From positions 1-25,170 of IMG/VR virus record IMGVR_UViG_3300030451_003124: a DNA stretch of 25,170 nucleotides. One strand, 5' to 3'. Position 1 is the first letter of the stretch, and each line of letters begins with the position of its first letter. Origin of the DNA: a virus. The position numbers and the translations under genes were made by a program. Below, one piece after another: positions 6,541 to 14,047 of the stretch. The notes below the pieces were generated by a model. That model saw nothing but the letters and a program-made list of their open reading frames with translations. It was not told the origin of the DNA and did no database searches.

Positions 6541-7952
6541 TGCTGCCATTCAGATCATTGGCAGAGTCGTGGAGGATACTCTCTCATAACAGGCTCAGGA
6601 AACGGAGCGAGGTCATCTGTGGAAACATCCTTGCTTGTAGGGATCCATATGTTGCAGTATCCTTTCTGTATCCCGTTGATGGTCGAAAGAGACTGTCGGA
6701 TGAGGACTTCAGGGAGATCTTCTTTCTCCTGACTGACGCATACCCAGAGGAGGTATATGATGATCCAGATCCGATACATCTCCTCTCCACGCTCTCAGAA
6801 ACTGAATTGACTCAGATCGATGCTGCCTCAGTGGTGAGAAGGATAGACTTGATCTTGGATGCAGAGGACAACGAGAGCAGGGCCAAGATGCTTCGGCCAT
6901 GCTTCGATAGGATATCGAGGATAGATCTCTTTGCCATGTTGATGAGATTGAGCGTGAGGGGCTCGCCTGTGACAAGGAGAGATGTGATGCAAGGGATGGC
7001 GAAGGCATATGATCAACCATTCCATCAGATCAGAACATCTGTCAATCTGTTCGGTATGCAGAACACCTTGAACACATTGTCCTTAGGGTCATTCGATTAC
7101 TCAAACATAAGACCGCTCCTTGGCAGTCCCCTAGTGATGCCATCTCCATCCATGGTCACGTCAATCGGGGATGTCAAATTCGGCAAGTGCTTCGCAGAAT
7201 CCTTGGAGGGTGTGTATGTCACATTGCACAACTCTCCTGCTGGCGTCAAGGTGTTCGACGTGGGTGGGGTGGAGATCGAGGATGTGGATTGGGCGGAGGG
7301 ATGGGTGTCGATAGCCTCAGTCCCACATGGCATATTCCTTTGCGACTATGCGGAGAACAGGGACAATCCAATGATGATGGTCGATTGGCTGTCCCCAGAT
7401 GACCCATCATGGACATTCTTCAGGCGTCGTAAGAGCATGGAGTCCATGCCACCATGGGCGCTGAAGCCGATGCAAGTCCTCGATGGCCCTCATCTCTCTG
7501 ATGGCTATGCAGCCATGGGACGGCCATACTTGCTAAGGAACAGCGCATCCATCCTCTCATACGAGAACACCATGCAAGAAGTCGTTCTAGTAGTGCCAGA
7601 GAGCCCCACGGAGCGCATCCTTAGGGTGATGAGTGGTAGGGTGGTCCCATCCACCACTGGAGGCCCTCCTCGGCTTCTATGGGCCCTTGGGGCGAGGGAT
7701 GGCTTCGATTACCTCAAGGTGGCTGAGTGTGAGTCCGCATTCGACTTCAACCACTACTGCGCCCCATACAAGAGACAAGATGGCGAGGCTATTAGGGTCG
7801 AGACGCCATTGTTCGTCAAGGCCAGCATCGCCTCATCTGGTTGGGGAGACATAGGACCGTATGCCGATGCCACCATTACGGGACTCGCACCATCGGCTGG
7901 GATCAATGACTGCTTGGGTGCGGAGGAGTTGGGCTATGCCGATCTTGACTGA
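6540..7952 (+). CDS. ATP-dependent DNA ligase homologue lacking the catalytic lysine, 470 aa
   Basis: I chose the ATG at 6540 (TGATG overlap; AAGGA ten bases upstream) over the ATG at 6531. The layout matches archaeal ATP-dependent DNA ligases. Residues 1-160 resemble the helical DNA-binding domain, with FRSLAESW at the start and 'ESRAKMLRPCFDRISRIDL...LMRLSVRG' near 112-141. 'IRPLLGSPLVMP' at 190-201 precedes the nucleotidyltransferase core, as 'xPMLA' does in ligases. The active-site motif ExKxDGxR reads as E220-S-L-E-G-V-Y, so the lysine that carries AMP is serine (S221) and the arginine is tyrosine. The protein is therefore probably not a working ligase but a DNA-binding or structural derivative. 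The C-terminal third may be the OB domain. Confidence 0.6.
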   Translation: MLPFRSLAESWRILSHNRLRKRSEVICGNILACRDPYVAVSFLYPVDGRKRLSDEDFREIFFLLTDAYPEEVYDDPDPIHLLSTLSETELTQIDAASVVRRIDLILDAEDNESRAKMLRPCFDRISRIDLFAMLMRLSVRGSPVTRRDVMQGMAKAYDQPFHQIRTSVNLFGMQNTLNTLSLGSFDYSNIRPLLGSPLVMPSPSMVTSIGDVKFGKCFAESLEGVYVTLHNSPAGVKVFDVGGVEIEDVDWAEGWVSIASVPHGIFLCDYAENRDNPMMMVDWLSPDDPSWTFFRRRKSMESMPPWALKPMQVLDGPHLSDGYAAMGRPYLLRNSASILSYENTMQEVVLVVPESPTERILRVMSGRVVPSTTGGPPRLLWALGARDGFDYLKVAECESAFDFNHYCAPYKRQDGEAIRVETPLFVKASIASSGWGDIGPYADATITGLAPSAGINDCLGAEELGYADLD

Positions 7953-8331
7953 GGAGGATAGACACCTCGTTGCCCTCGCCTCCTCCCTTAGGGCTGGCGT
8001 GAGATGCGAGAGAAGCAAGTCCAAGCCATCTGGGTATCTCATCAGGACTGAGATATGGTTTCCTAATGGAGCGTATCATAGAGTCAGGGATACTGCTGGC
8101 AAGATCATTGAATCCAAGGGGATACCATTCAGAAGAAGATACACCAAGGCCGATGAGATATCATCCATACTCATGATGATCGAGGGGCTGGAGTCGATCA
8201 ATCGTGACCCTACGGGGATTGAGACGGCCCGTGAGTTCAATGGCCGGATATCAAACCCAAAATCATACCGAGACGTTTTGAAGGCGATAACCATGTTGGA
8301 TGAATTCCACTGCTCGATCACTCAAGATTGA
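7936..8331 (+). CDS. Hypothetical protein, 131 aa
   Basis: The ATG at 7936 follows a GGAGG at 7922-7926 and overlaps the ligase-like gene by 17 bases; the open frame upstream of it is a shadow. The protein is basic in the middle (RCERSKSKPSGYLIR, PFRRRYTK) with amphipathic helices on both sides. No motif is recognised. It is the last gene before a 59-base intergenic gap that carries a promoter-like element. Confidence 0.6.
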   Translation: MPILTEEDRHLVALASSLRAGVRCERSKSKPSGYLIRTEIWFPNGAYHRVRDTAGKIIESKGIPFRRRYTKADEISSILMMIEGLESINRDPTGIETAREFNGRISNPKSYRDVLKAITMLDEFHCSITQD

Positions 8332-8390
8332 GAGAGGTTATATGTCAATCAAGTAGTCGTCTCAACCCAAGAATAGTTGGTGATCAAAAG
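8332..8390 (+). promoter_or_regulatory. Intergenic promoter candidate: GAGAGG + TTATATG (copy 2) and extended Shine-Dalgarno
   Basis: This is one of the few intergenic gaps on the + strand. GAGAGG (8332-8337) and TTATATG (8338-8344) follow the stop codon directly. GGTGATC at about 8379-8385 matches the 3' part of the extended AGGAGGTGATC ribosome binding site and lies five bases before the ATG at 8391. It could start a separate transcript for the replication genes. Confidence 0.5.
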
Positions 8391-9695
8391 ATGACATCGA
8401 ATGAACAACAAATAGATCGAATAATGAATGCAACAGGGTGGAGCAATGAGGAGTTCACACAGAAGTTCTCTGAGTTCGTCGCAGAGATGTATCCTGAATT
8501 ATGGGAGGCTGCTGGCAAATCGACAGCAGGCCTAGATGAAGAGGACTTTGACACGTTCATGGCAGCGTTTGAAGTCACCACCATAAGAAGGGGCGGCGGT
8601 GGAAACGCTGGAAAGGGACCAGATTGGGTCGGCATGATCGTCGGCTACATCGGAACGAGGGACCTCATGGAGAAGCAGAGGACTGCTGTCATAGAGGCAT
8701 CTGGAGACATATCTAGTCTCCTAAGATATGGCATCAGCACAGGCAATAAACCCGTTAGTGTTGGAAGGGTCGGCTGGAAAGATACGTCATGGACCGTCTA
8801 TGACCACAGTGACAAGCCACTATACCGACAGCAGGGCGTTGAGACTGAACCACCTGAGTGGGCTATCCCCGGAAAGACGGGAGTCTTGTTCGCTCTTATG
8901 GGTGCGAATGGGCCAAAGAAGGCATACTCGTTCAAGAGAGAATGGCTTGTAGTTGTGAATGAGAAGGATAAGTTCCTATCAGAAGGACCATTGCCACCTA
9001 TGACATTAGAATGTTCATGGGATGCTGCTGAAGTCGATATTAGGATGAACGTGCCTGTTATGTTCAAGGCAGAGAAGGACACTGCATGGTATGACTCTCA
9101 AGTCCCTGTGCTGAAGGCAGGAAACATAGCGCCACAGTATGGACTTGATTGGGTTGATGACAGCATCATGATGAAGGTGCAGGACATGTTCTCTCCTGAG
9201 CAGTTTCTACCGCAGTTCGTCCCCTATGAGCCAGACCTATCCAAACTGCATGAATACCATGATGAGAACCTAAGGCTCACAGACCAAGGCAGAGAGGTCG
9301 GCCCGACATTCCTGATCAGGGGTGTTGTCGATTACCTTGACCATGATGGGAAGGAGAGGGAATACTCAGAAGGAGGATACCAGCATTCACTGACTCTCAT
9401 GAGCAACTCGTTAAGGAATGCAGATTCCAATGCGTCGATATGGGTCGATGTATCTAGGAAACTCGTCACCATGGGTGCGTTCAATGTCATCAAGAACAAT
9501 GAGACGCACACCTATGCCAAGGGCTCACAGGTGTTCGCAGTCGTTCAGACCAGATCATGGACAGACAGCGTGGGTGACATCAGGCTCTCATTCGCTGCTA
9601 GGAACGTATGGGCATCGCCCCTAAGATCAATCATTGCTGAAGATGTCCCAGAGGATGCTGGTGACATGGGTGACTTTGGCGGGTTCAGGGGGTGA
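8391..9695 (+). CDS. OB-fold single-stranded-DNA-binding protein candidate (RPA-like), 434 aa
   Basis: The ATG at 8391 is preferred over the TTG at 8328 because GGTGATC precedes it and the region between holds a TATA-like element. An N-terminal helical domain with acidic character (about 1-65) is followed by a glycine-rich linker. Next come beta-rich segments, including 'FLIRGVVDYLDHDGKEREY' and 'VFAVVQTRSWTDSVGDIRLSFAARNVW', which look like OB-fold strands. The last 20 residues are acidic and end in an aromatic/glycine tip (GDFGGFRG), like the partner-binding tail of SSB proteins. The adjacent Sak4-like ATPase, nuclease and primase support a role in coating ssDNA. I could not align it to a named family with certainty. 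Confidence 0.5.
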   Translation: MTSNEQQIDRIMNATGWSNEEFTQKFSEFVAEMYPELWEAAGKSTAGLDEEDFDTFMAAFEVTTIRRGGGGNAGKGPDWVGMIVGYIGTRDLMEKQRTAVIEASGDISSLLRYGISTGNKPVSVGRVGWKDTSWTVYDHSDKPLYRQQGVETEPPEWAIPGKTGVLFALMGANGPKKAYSFKREWLVVVNEKDKFLSEGPLPPMTLECSWDAAEVDIRMNVPVMFKAEKDTAWYDSQVPVLKAGNIAPQYGLDWVDDSIMMKVQDMFSPEQFLPQFVPYEPDLSKLHEYHDENLRLTDQGREVGPTFLIRGVVDYLDHDGKEREYSEGGYQHSLTLMSNSLRNADSNASIWVDVSRKLVTMGAFNVIKNNETHTYAKGSQVFAVVQTRSWTDSVGDIRLSFAARNVWASPLRSIIAEDVPEDAGDMGDFGGFRG

Positions 9696-9700
9696 AATGA

Positions 9701-10960
9701 ATGGCTGGAACAGGATTCATTGACAATTGGGAGAAGGTTGACCCCAAAACAGGAAAGAAGGCAGATGGCACTTCTGCGCCTAAGCCATCTCCAAAGAAGC
9801 AGGAGGCCACAAAGAAGAACGTGTGGGGCGAGGACATCGATCCCAATGCTCCGACTGTGCAACAGTTGAGAGAGGAGGAGGAAGCGATGATAAGAGCGGA
9901 GGAGGAGGCGAGAAAGGCCAAGGCCAAGGCACAGGTCCCTGTCCCCGTTCCAAAGGACCTCAAGCAACCGAAACCAACGGCTCCAAAGGTCGTCACGACC
10001 CCAGAAGCAGGGCATGTGGATTGGAACCCCATAGAGACGGAGATAGCCGCAGCAAGGGCATCGAAGGAATGGAAGGGCAACTACATCCTCATGGGCATAG
10101 CAGGCCCTCCAAAGAGTGGAAAGACAGGATCCATCCTAGACAGCCTCACTAAGAAGGAGATAGACAATGGCGCTGAGATATGGCATCTTGACTTCGACCT
10201 TGGTGGCGAGACGACCAAGGCCGCACATCACCCCGGAAACAACAACATCGTTGTCCTCAATCCATGGGTGCTGAACAAGAACAAGAGCAGAGTGCCGTAT
10301 GACTTCCCAGCGACATACCAGAAGACACTTGACTTCCTATTGGCTGCTGTCGATCAGGCAGACAGGCAGGCTGCATACTTCGCAGAGCATGGGGAGATGC
10401 CAAAACCATACCTGAAGACGATATGCTTCGATGGCGCTGATCACTGGCTGAACATCTGTGAGACGACCATGAAGGTCGATGACCTGAAGTTGGGTCCAGA
10501 TGGCATCTCCGTGGCAGGAAAGGATGCCACGACCAAGATTGGCAGGTTCAACTGGAACATACGAAAGAACAGATACAACAGCGCACTGACGGTGTTGCAG
10601 GAATTGTGCAGGAGAGGTGTCCACTGCTACATCATTACGCACATGAAGCCTCAATACGACTCGACAGGTGCTGAGATCATCGGAGCAGGTAGCCCCCACT
10701 GGTTGAAGGACACAGAGGGATGGCTCCAGCAGACCGCCATCATCGAGGTCGATGAGGAGAGGGATGACAGAGGGGAGTTGACGGGCATCGTCAATTCCTA
10801 TGCTGTGGTCACGCAGAACCGAACGAGCCTCAAGTCCCCCGGAAGGATACATCTCTTCAGGAAGGACAAGGATGGCGGCGAATGGTATGGCTGGCCCGGA
10901 CTGAGGGATGGGTCAATTGACCATCCTGACAACGTGATCCAAGAAGATTCTAAAAACTGA
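9701..10960 (+). CDS. RecA-core ATPase, Sak4/AAA_24-like, 419 aa
   Basis: The ATG at 9701 follows GGGGGTGA six bases upstream. Residues 1-105 are a Lys/Pro/Ala-rich, charged, probably disordered and coiled region. The core starts near residue 125: Walker A G135-PPKSGKT142, an acidic strand WHLDFDLGG at 161-169, and Walker B-like KTICFDGADHW at 239-249. A segment VHCYIITHMKPQYD follows, as in RecA-core proteins. This is the organisation of phage Sak4-type single-strand-annealing/recombination ATPases (AAA_24). Such proteins act with SSB, and an SSB candidate is the adjacent upstream gene. A replication-loader role is an alternative. Confidence 0.65.
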   Translation: MAGTGFIDNWEKVDPKTGKKADGTSAPKPSPKKQEATKKNVWGEDIDPNAPTVQQLREEEEAMIRAEEEARKAKAKAQVPVPVPKDLKQPKPTAPKVVTTPEAGHVDWNPIETEIAAARASKEWKGNYILMGIAGPPKSGKTGSILDSLTKKEIDNGAEIWHLDFDLGGETTKAAHHPGNNNIVVLNPWVLNKNKSRVPYDFPATYQKTLDFLLAAVDQADRQAAYFAEHGEMPKPYLKTICFDGADHWLNICETTMKVDDLKLGPDGISVAGKDATTKIGRFNWNIRKNRYNSALTVLQELCRRGVHCYIITHMKPQYDSTGAEIIGAGSPHWLKDTEGWLQQTAIIEVDEERDDRGELTGIVNSYAVVTQNRTSLKSPGRIHLFRKDKDGGEWYGWPGLRDGSIDHPDNVIQEDSKN

Positions 10961-10978
10961 TATGGGGTGTATTGATGA

Positions 10979-11929
10979 ATGGCCGAATTGATGAAGATAC
11001 GAGAGCCAAGGGCATATGATGTCCCCGGCAAGCCCGGTTTGAAGTCAACCTATGGTTGGCATCCCGGTATGCCCCCTGACATCATACTCAGGGTGTCCAA
11101 GACATCTCTTGGCACTGCTGGGTTCTGTGCCCAGCAGTATTTCCTCAAGTATCCCTTGGGGATAAAGGAGCCTGCCAATGACAACATGATCAGGGGATCC
11201 AACGTCCACGATGCGATAGAGGAGTTCTATCAGAACATGAATCTATCATACGCACTGTCCATGAGGTCCTATGGGTATGATGAGGTGAAGAAGTATTTCC
11301 TCACTCACATATCCGAGGAGAAGGGATACGCATTGGGGGAGGAGGATCACCTCATCAAGTATCTCGATGCCGAGGCAAAGAGGTTCATGACCGCCGAGGA
11401 TGAATACTTCCTCCCTATCGGGAACGAGGTTTCCCTCGATGCCGTCGTTGAGGTGGATGGTGTGCTTGTCCACCTTACAGGAATCGTTGACAGGCTGTTT
11501 GCCGATGGAGATGGCATCCCTCATGTTCATGAGTTGAAGACAGGAGTCTGGAGCGGGAAGCCCAGAAAGTGGGAGTCAATGAGAAAGGAGATGGCATACT
11601 ATGTCTATCTCATCAAGAGGTGCGAGCATGAGGTCCTTGGGGGACTCGATGTTGAGTGGTGGGGATGGGACCACACAGGGGCAGACGAGATCTTCAGGCA
11701 CATCGAGGCGGTTAGGGTCAAGGAGGTTTCATCGATGATGAAGTCCTTGAAGGATCTTGTTGCCATGCATAAGCAATACACAGGAAACAAGAACGGGGTC
11801 ATGTTCCCCCTCAAGGACGAGGGGGCTGTGAAATACATATGCGAGCCATGGTGTGCGATCAAGGGATTCTGTCCTAGATACTATGAGGTTCTCAAACCAT
11901 CTAATTTGAGACAGGAGGCCTTCTCTTGA
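10979..11929 (+). CDS. Cas4/RecB-like PD-(D/E)XK nuclease with 4Fe-4S cysteines, 316 aa
   Basis: The ATG at 10979 has GGGGTG about nine bases upstream. Visible motifs in order are C50 (GFCAQQYFLKYP), H77 in RGSNVHDAIEEF, G168-IVD171, the nuclease motif E185-L-K187 in HELKTG, a Q/Y-type helix (EMAYYVYLIKR), and C288, C292, C298 in CEPWCAIKGFCPRYY. One distant plus three clustered cysteines is the Fe-S arrangement of Cas4 and AddB-type nucleases. The likely role is end-processing or exonuclease activity in viral replication or recombination. No CRISPR array or Cas1/Cas2 is nearby, so this is not evidence of a CRISPR system. It is followed by a TTGA overlap with the primase gene. Confidence 0.75.
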   Translation: MAELMKIREPRAYDVPGKPGLKSTYGWHPGMPPDIILRVSKTSLGTAGFCAQQYFLKYPLGIKEPANDNMIRGSNVHDAIEEFYQNMNLSYALSMRSYGYDEVKKYFLTHISEEKGYALGEEDHLIKYLDAEAKRFMTAEDEYFLPIGNEVSLDAVVEVDGVLVHLTGIVDRLFADGDGIPHVHELKTGVWSGKPRKWESMRKEMAYYVYLIKRCEHEVLGGLDVEWWGWDHTGADEIFRHIEAVRVKEVSSMMKSLKDLVAMHKQYTGNKNGVMFPLKDEGAVKYICEPWCAIKGFCPRYYEVLKPSNLRQEAFS

Positions 11930-13023
11930 GCCATCTCTTCGACCACTTCCCAAGAGAGGTCGATATGAGATTGAGGAAGGTCGTCAAGAGCATGGAAGAG
12001 TTGCAGAGTTATGTGTCCTCCATGAATGGAAAGGACAACCTGACGACGACTGTCTATGGTTTCAAGGAGTTGAAGCCCAACAGGACCAGATGCGAATACT
12101 CCACAGCCATCGTCCCTCACTTCGTCATCGACCTCGATAAGGGGAGGGCGAAGGAGATGATGGACATCGATGACCATGAGGCAGGAGAGAGATGCACCAT
12201 CGATACGCACAACCTCGTCAAGCACCTGAATGAAAATGACTTGCGTCATGCGACATGGTTCAGTGGTGGGGGATACCATGTTTGGGTCATGTTAGACACC
12301 ATCCATGATGTGTCTGCCATGGAGTTGAACGACCTGCTATTCTCCGGTAGGGCCATGTTGAACAAGTGGATTAAGGACATGGATCTCATCACAGTGGATC
12401 CCGTGGTTTCATTCAGGCCGGACAGGCACATAAGGATACCAAACACGTTCAACTTCAAGAGGGGACTGTGGTCTATCCCTGTGAACCAGAGCGACTTGGC
12501 CACAGGATGGGACAACATCACCAAGATGGCGACCAAGGCATCCAGCGGCATGAAGGTCAGTGGCACTAAGGGAGTCCACATAGACATCGTTCATCGGGAT
12601 CCGGGCAATCCCTTCATGCTCAACAACACAGCCATGAAGTTCGATAGCGATGACATCACGATATCCGCATCGAGCGTGTCTGGGATACCCATGCTCCCAT
12701 GCATAGAGGCATCTGCCTGTGTCAAGGGAAGCAACCCATCCCACATGCCGAGAGTGTATCTCCTGATGTATCTCTTGGACTACTTCAGGAAGTTCGCTAG
12801 GCCACCTAGCAGCACCGAGGTCCCACCATCAGAGATCCTCAATAAGACTCACAGTTTCATCCATGAGTTAGACTGGTCTGATTACAAACCGGATGTGACT
12901 CGCAAGATGATAATGCATGGCATGAGCCGGGAATACATGACTCCGACATGCCCAACCCTGTATGGTCAGGGTCTATGTGTTGGTAAGTGTCCTTTCTATG
13001 ATGGAAAAGGTGGTATATCGTGA
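11926..13023 (+). CDS. priS/priL-like: Archaeo-eukaryotic primase: PriS-like catalytic domain fused to a PriL-type Fe-S domain, 365 aa
   Basis: A TTG start overlaps the upstream TGA (TTGA). The AEP catalytic motifs are present: HFVIDLDKG with D69 and D71 for metal binding, WFSGGGYHVWV with S113 and H118 for nucleotide handling, and VDPVVSFRPDRHIRIP with D158 and R167/R170. The C-terminal part (about 255-360) has C259 in LPCIEA, a helical middle (HMPRVYLLMYLLDYF), a second helical block, and C342, C351 and C355 in TCPTLYGQGLCVGKC. This is the layout of the PriL C-terminal 4Fe-4S domain. Catalytic and Fe-S parts, normally on two subunits in cells, are thus on one chain. It should make primers for viral DNA synthesis. 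Confidence 0.75.
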   Translation: MSHLFDHFPREVDMRLRKVVKSMEELQSYVSSMNGKDNLTTTVYGFKELKPNRTRCEYSTAIVPHFVIDLDKGRAKEMMDIDDHEAGERCTIDTHNLVKHLNENDLRHATWFSGGGYHVWVMLDTIHDVSAMELNDLLFSGRAMLNKWIKDMDLITVDPVVSFRPDRHIRIPNTFNFKRGLWSIPVNQSDLATGWDNITKMATKASSGMKVSGTKGVHIDIVHRDPGNPFMLNNTAMKFDSDDITISASSVSGIPMLPCIEASACVKGSNPSHMPRVYLLMYLLDYFRKFARPPSSTEVPPSEILNKTHSFIHELDWSDYKPDVTRKMIMHGMSREYMTPTCPTLYGQGLCVGKCPFYDGKGGIS

Positions 13024-13295
13024 CGACAGATGATGAATTAGAAGAGATAAGAAAGAAGAAGGCACAGACCTTGTTGGGGTCATTGGATGAAATGGATGAG
13101 GAGGAGCGTAAGCAGGCCATGGAGTTCCTCCCATGGGCATTCAGGCTCAATCATGAGACTGGATTCATGGAAGTCCTTCAGAACGAGCAGTTGGTTGCCA
13201 TAACAGTGGATCCCAGATTCGCTGAGATGATAACCGACATGCTGAATAGGGCACAACTTTTCCAAGATGCCTATAACATGGGCGGGGATGACTGA
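13020..13295 (+). CDS. Small acidic protein, 91 aa
   Basis: A GTG start lies in a GTGA overlap with the primase gene, and the stop overlaps the next ATG (TGATG). The N-terminus (DDELEEIRKKKAQTLLGSLDEM) is a charged helix that recalls the start of PDCD5-type proteins, but the rest does not extend that match. A short FRLNHETGFMEVLQNEQLVAITVDPRF segment suggests two or three strands. Its position between primase and nuclease suggests a replication accessory or adaptor role, which is inference. Confidence 0.6.
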   Translation: MTTDDELEEIRKKKAQTLLGSLDEMDEEERKQAMEFLPWAFRLNHETGFMEVLQNEQLVAITVDPRFAEMITDMLNRAQLFQDAYNMGGDD

Positions 13296-13999
13296 TGACC
13301 AAAGTGATGTTCATCGATCATAGGGAGAAGTCCGGGCTTGAAGAGTTAGTGAGGAAGTATCTCGACAAGAACAACCTCTTCCACCAAACGAGGGAGAACC
13401 TCATCACGGACTATGCCTTCTCTAGCGTCGGCATAGAGGCTAAGTCTATACATGACTACATGCAATCATTGCAATCAGGCCATCTCCAAAGGCAGTTGCA
13501 GAACCTCGATGACAACTACAATACCATGATATTGGTCATACATGGAACCGTTGACAAGTATGTCGCTGATGCTCGTAAGGCAGGGAGGAGGATACCCTAT
13601 GCAAGAGCATGGGCATCATTCGTGGGATCCATTGCTAGGTTCATGACGGACTACGATGTCCATGTCGTGACGTTCCCAGATAGGTCATCTGCCGCTCGCT
13701 TCATCTGCAAGCGGTTTGAGAAGCATGGGACTCTTGGATCCTCCTCGACATACAGGATCATGCGAAAGACGGCATCAGAGGATAGGAGGGTGGACATCCT
13801 TAGGGCTGCTGGGTGTAGCCATGCCATAGCAAATAGAATGCTTGAGGAGTTCGGATCCATAGCGGAGATAACATCCGCCAGCCCCAAGGAGTTGCAGACC
13901 ATAGAAGGGGTCGGCAAAATAAGAGCAAAGAGAATATCACAGTGTCTGAACAGCGAGGAGCCTGTTGCAGATGAGAGGGTGAAGATGAGTCGAGCGTGA
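13295..13999 (+). CDS. XPF/ERCC4-type nuclease with C-terminal helix-hairpin-helix pair, 234 aa
   Basis: The N-terminal domain matches the ERCC4 nuclease pattern: FIDHREKSG (D8, R10, E11), TDYAFSSVGIEAKSIHDYMQSL with D39, E48-A-K50 and D54, then a GHLQRQLQNL helix. The usual ERKxxxD signature reads EAKxxxD, so the arginine is replaced but the acidic residues and lysine remain. A TMILVIHGT strand and a Arg-rich helical part follow. Residues about 167-216 hold two helix-hairpin-helix elements (AAGCSHAIANRML; IEGVGKIRAKRI). Cleavage of branched or flapped DNA is expected. There is no helicase domain, unlike archaeal Hef. Confidence 0.75.
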   Translation: MTKVMFIDHREKSGLEELVRKYLDKNNLFHQTRENLITDYAFSSVGIEAKSIHDYMQSLQSGHLQRQLQNLDDNYNTMILVIHGTVDKYVADARKAGRRIPYARAWASFVGSIARFMTDYDVHVVTFPDRSSAARFICKRFEKHGTLGSSSTYRIMRKTASEDRRVDILRAAGCSHAIANRMLEEFGSIAEITSASPKELQTIEGVGKIRAKRISQCLNSEEPVADERVKMSRA

Positions 14000-14047
14000 G
14001 AGGTCATATAGAATAGCGGCTTTGGAAAGATGTCGGAGGTGTTGTAG
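13998..14047 (+). promoter_or_regulatory. Intergenic promoter candidate: GAGAGG + TCATATAG (copy 3) and Shine-Dalgarno
   Basis: GAGAGG (13998-14003), overlapping the nuclease stop codon, is followed by TCATATAG (14004-14011). GGAGGTG at 14036-14042 lies five bases before a TTG start at 14048 and makes that start convincing. The element resembles the one at 8332. Confidence 0.5.

Noticed and set aside
1970-11030. Recurring CCCCGGAA string (near 1972, 8867, 10231, 10838)
   Set aside because: Most copies simply encode Pro-Gly with preferred codons, so codon usage explains them.
10979-11929. Cas4-like gene as a sign of a CRISPR-Cas locus
   Set aside because: No direct-repeat array and no Cas1, Cas2 or effector gene was seen anywhere in the window; standalone Cas4-like nucleases are known in archaeal viruses.
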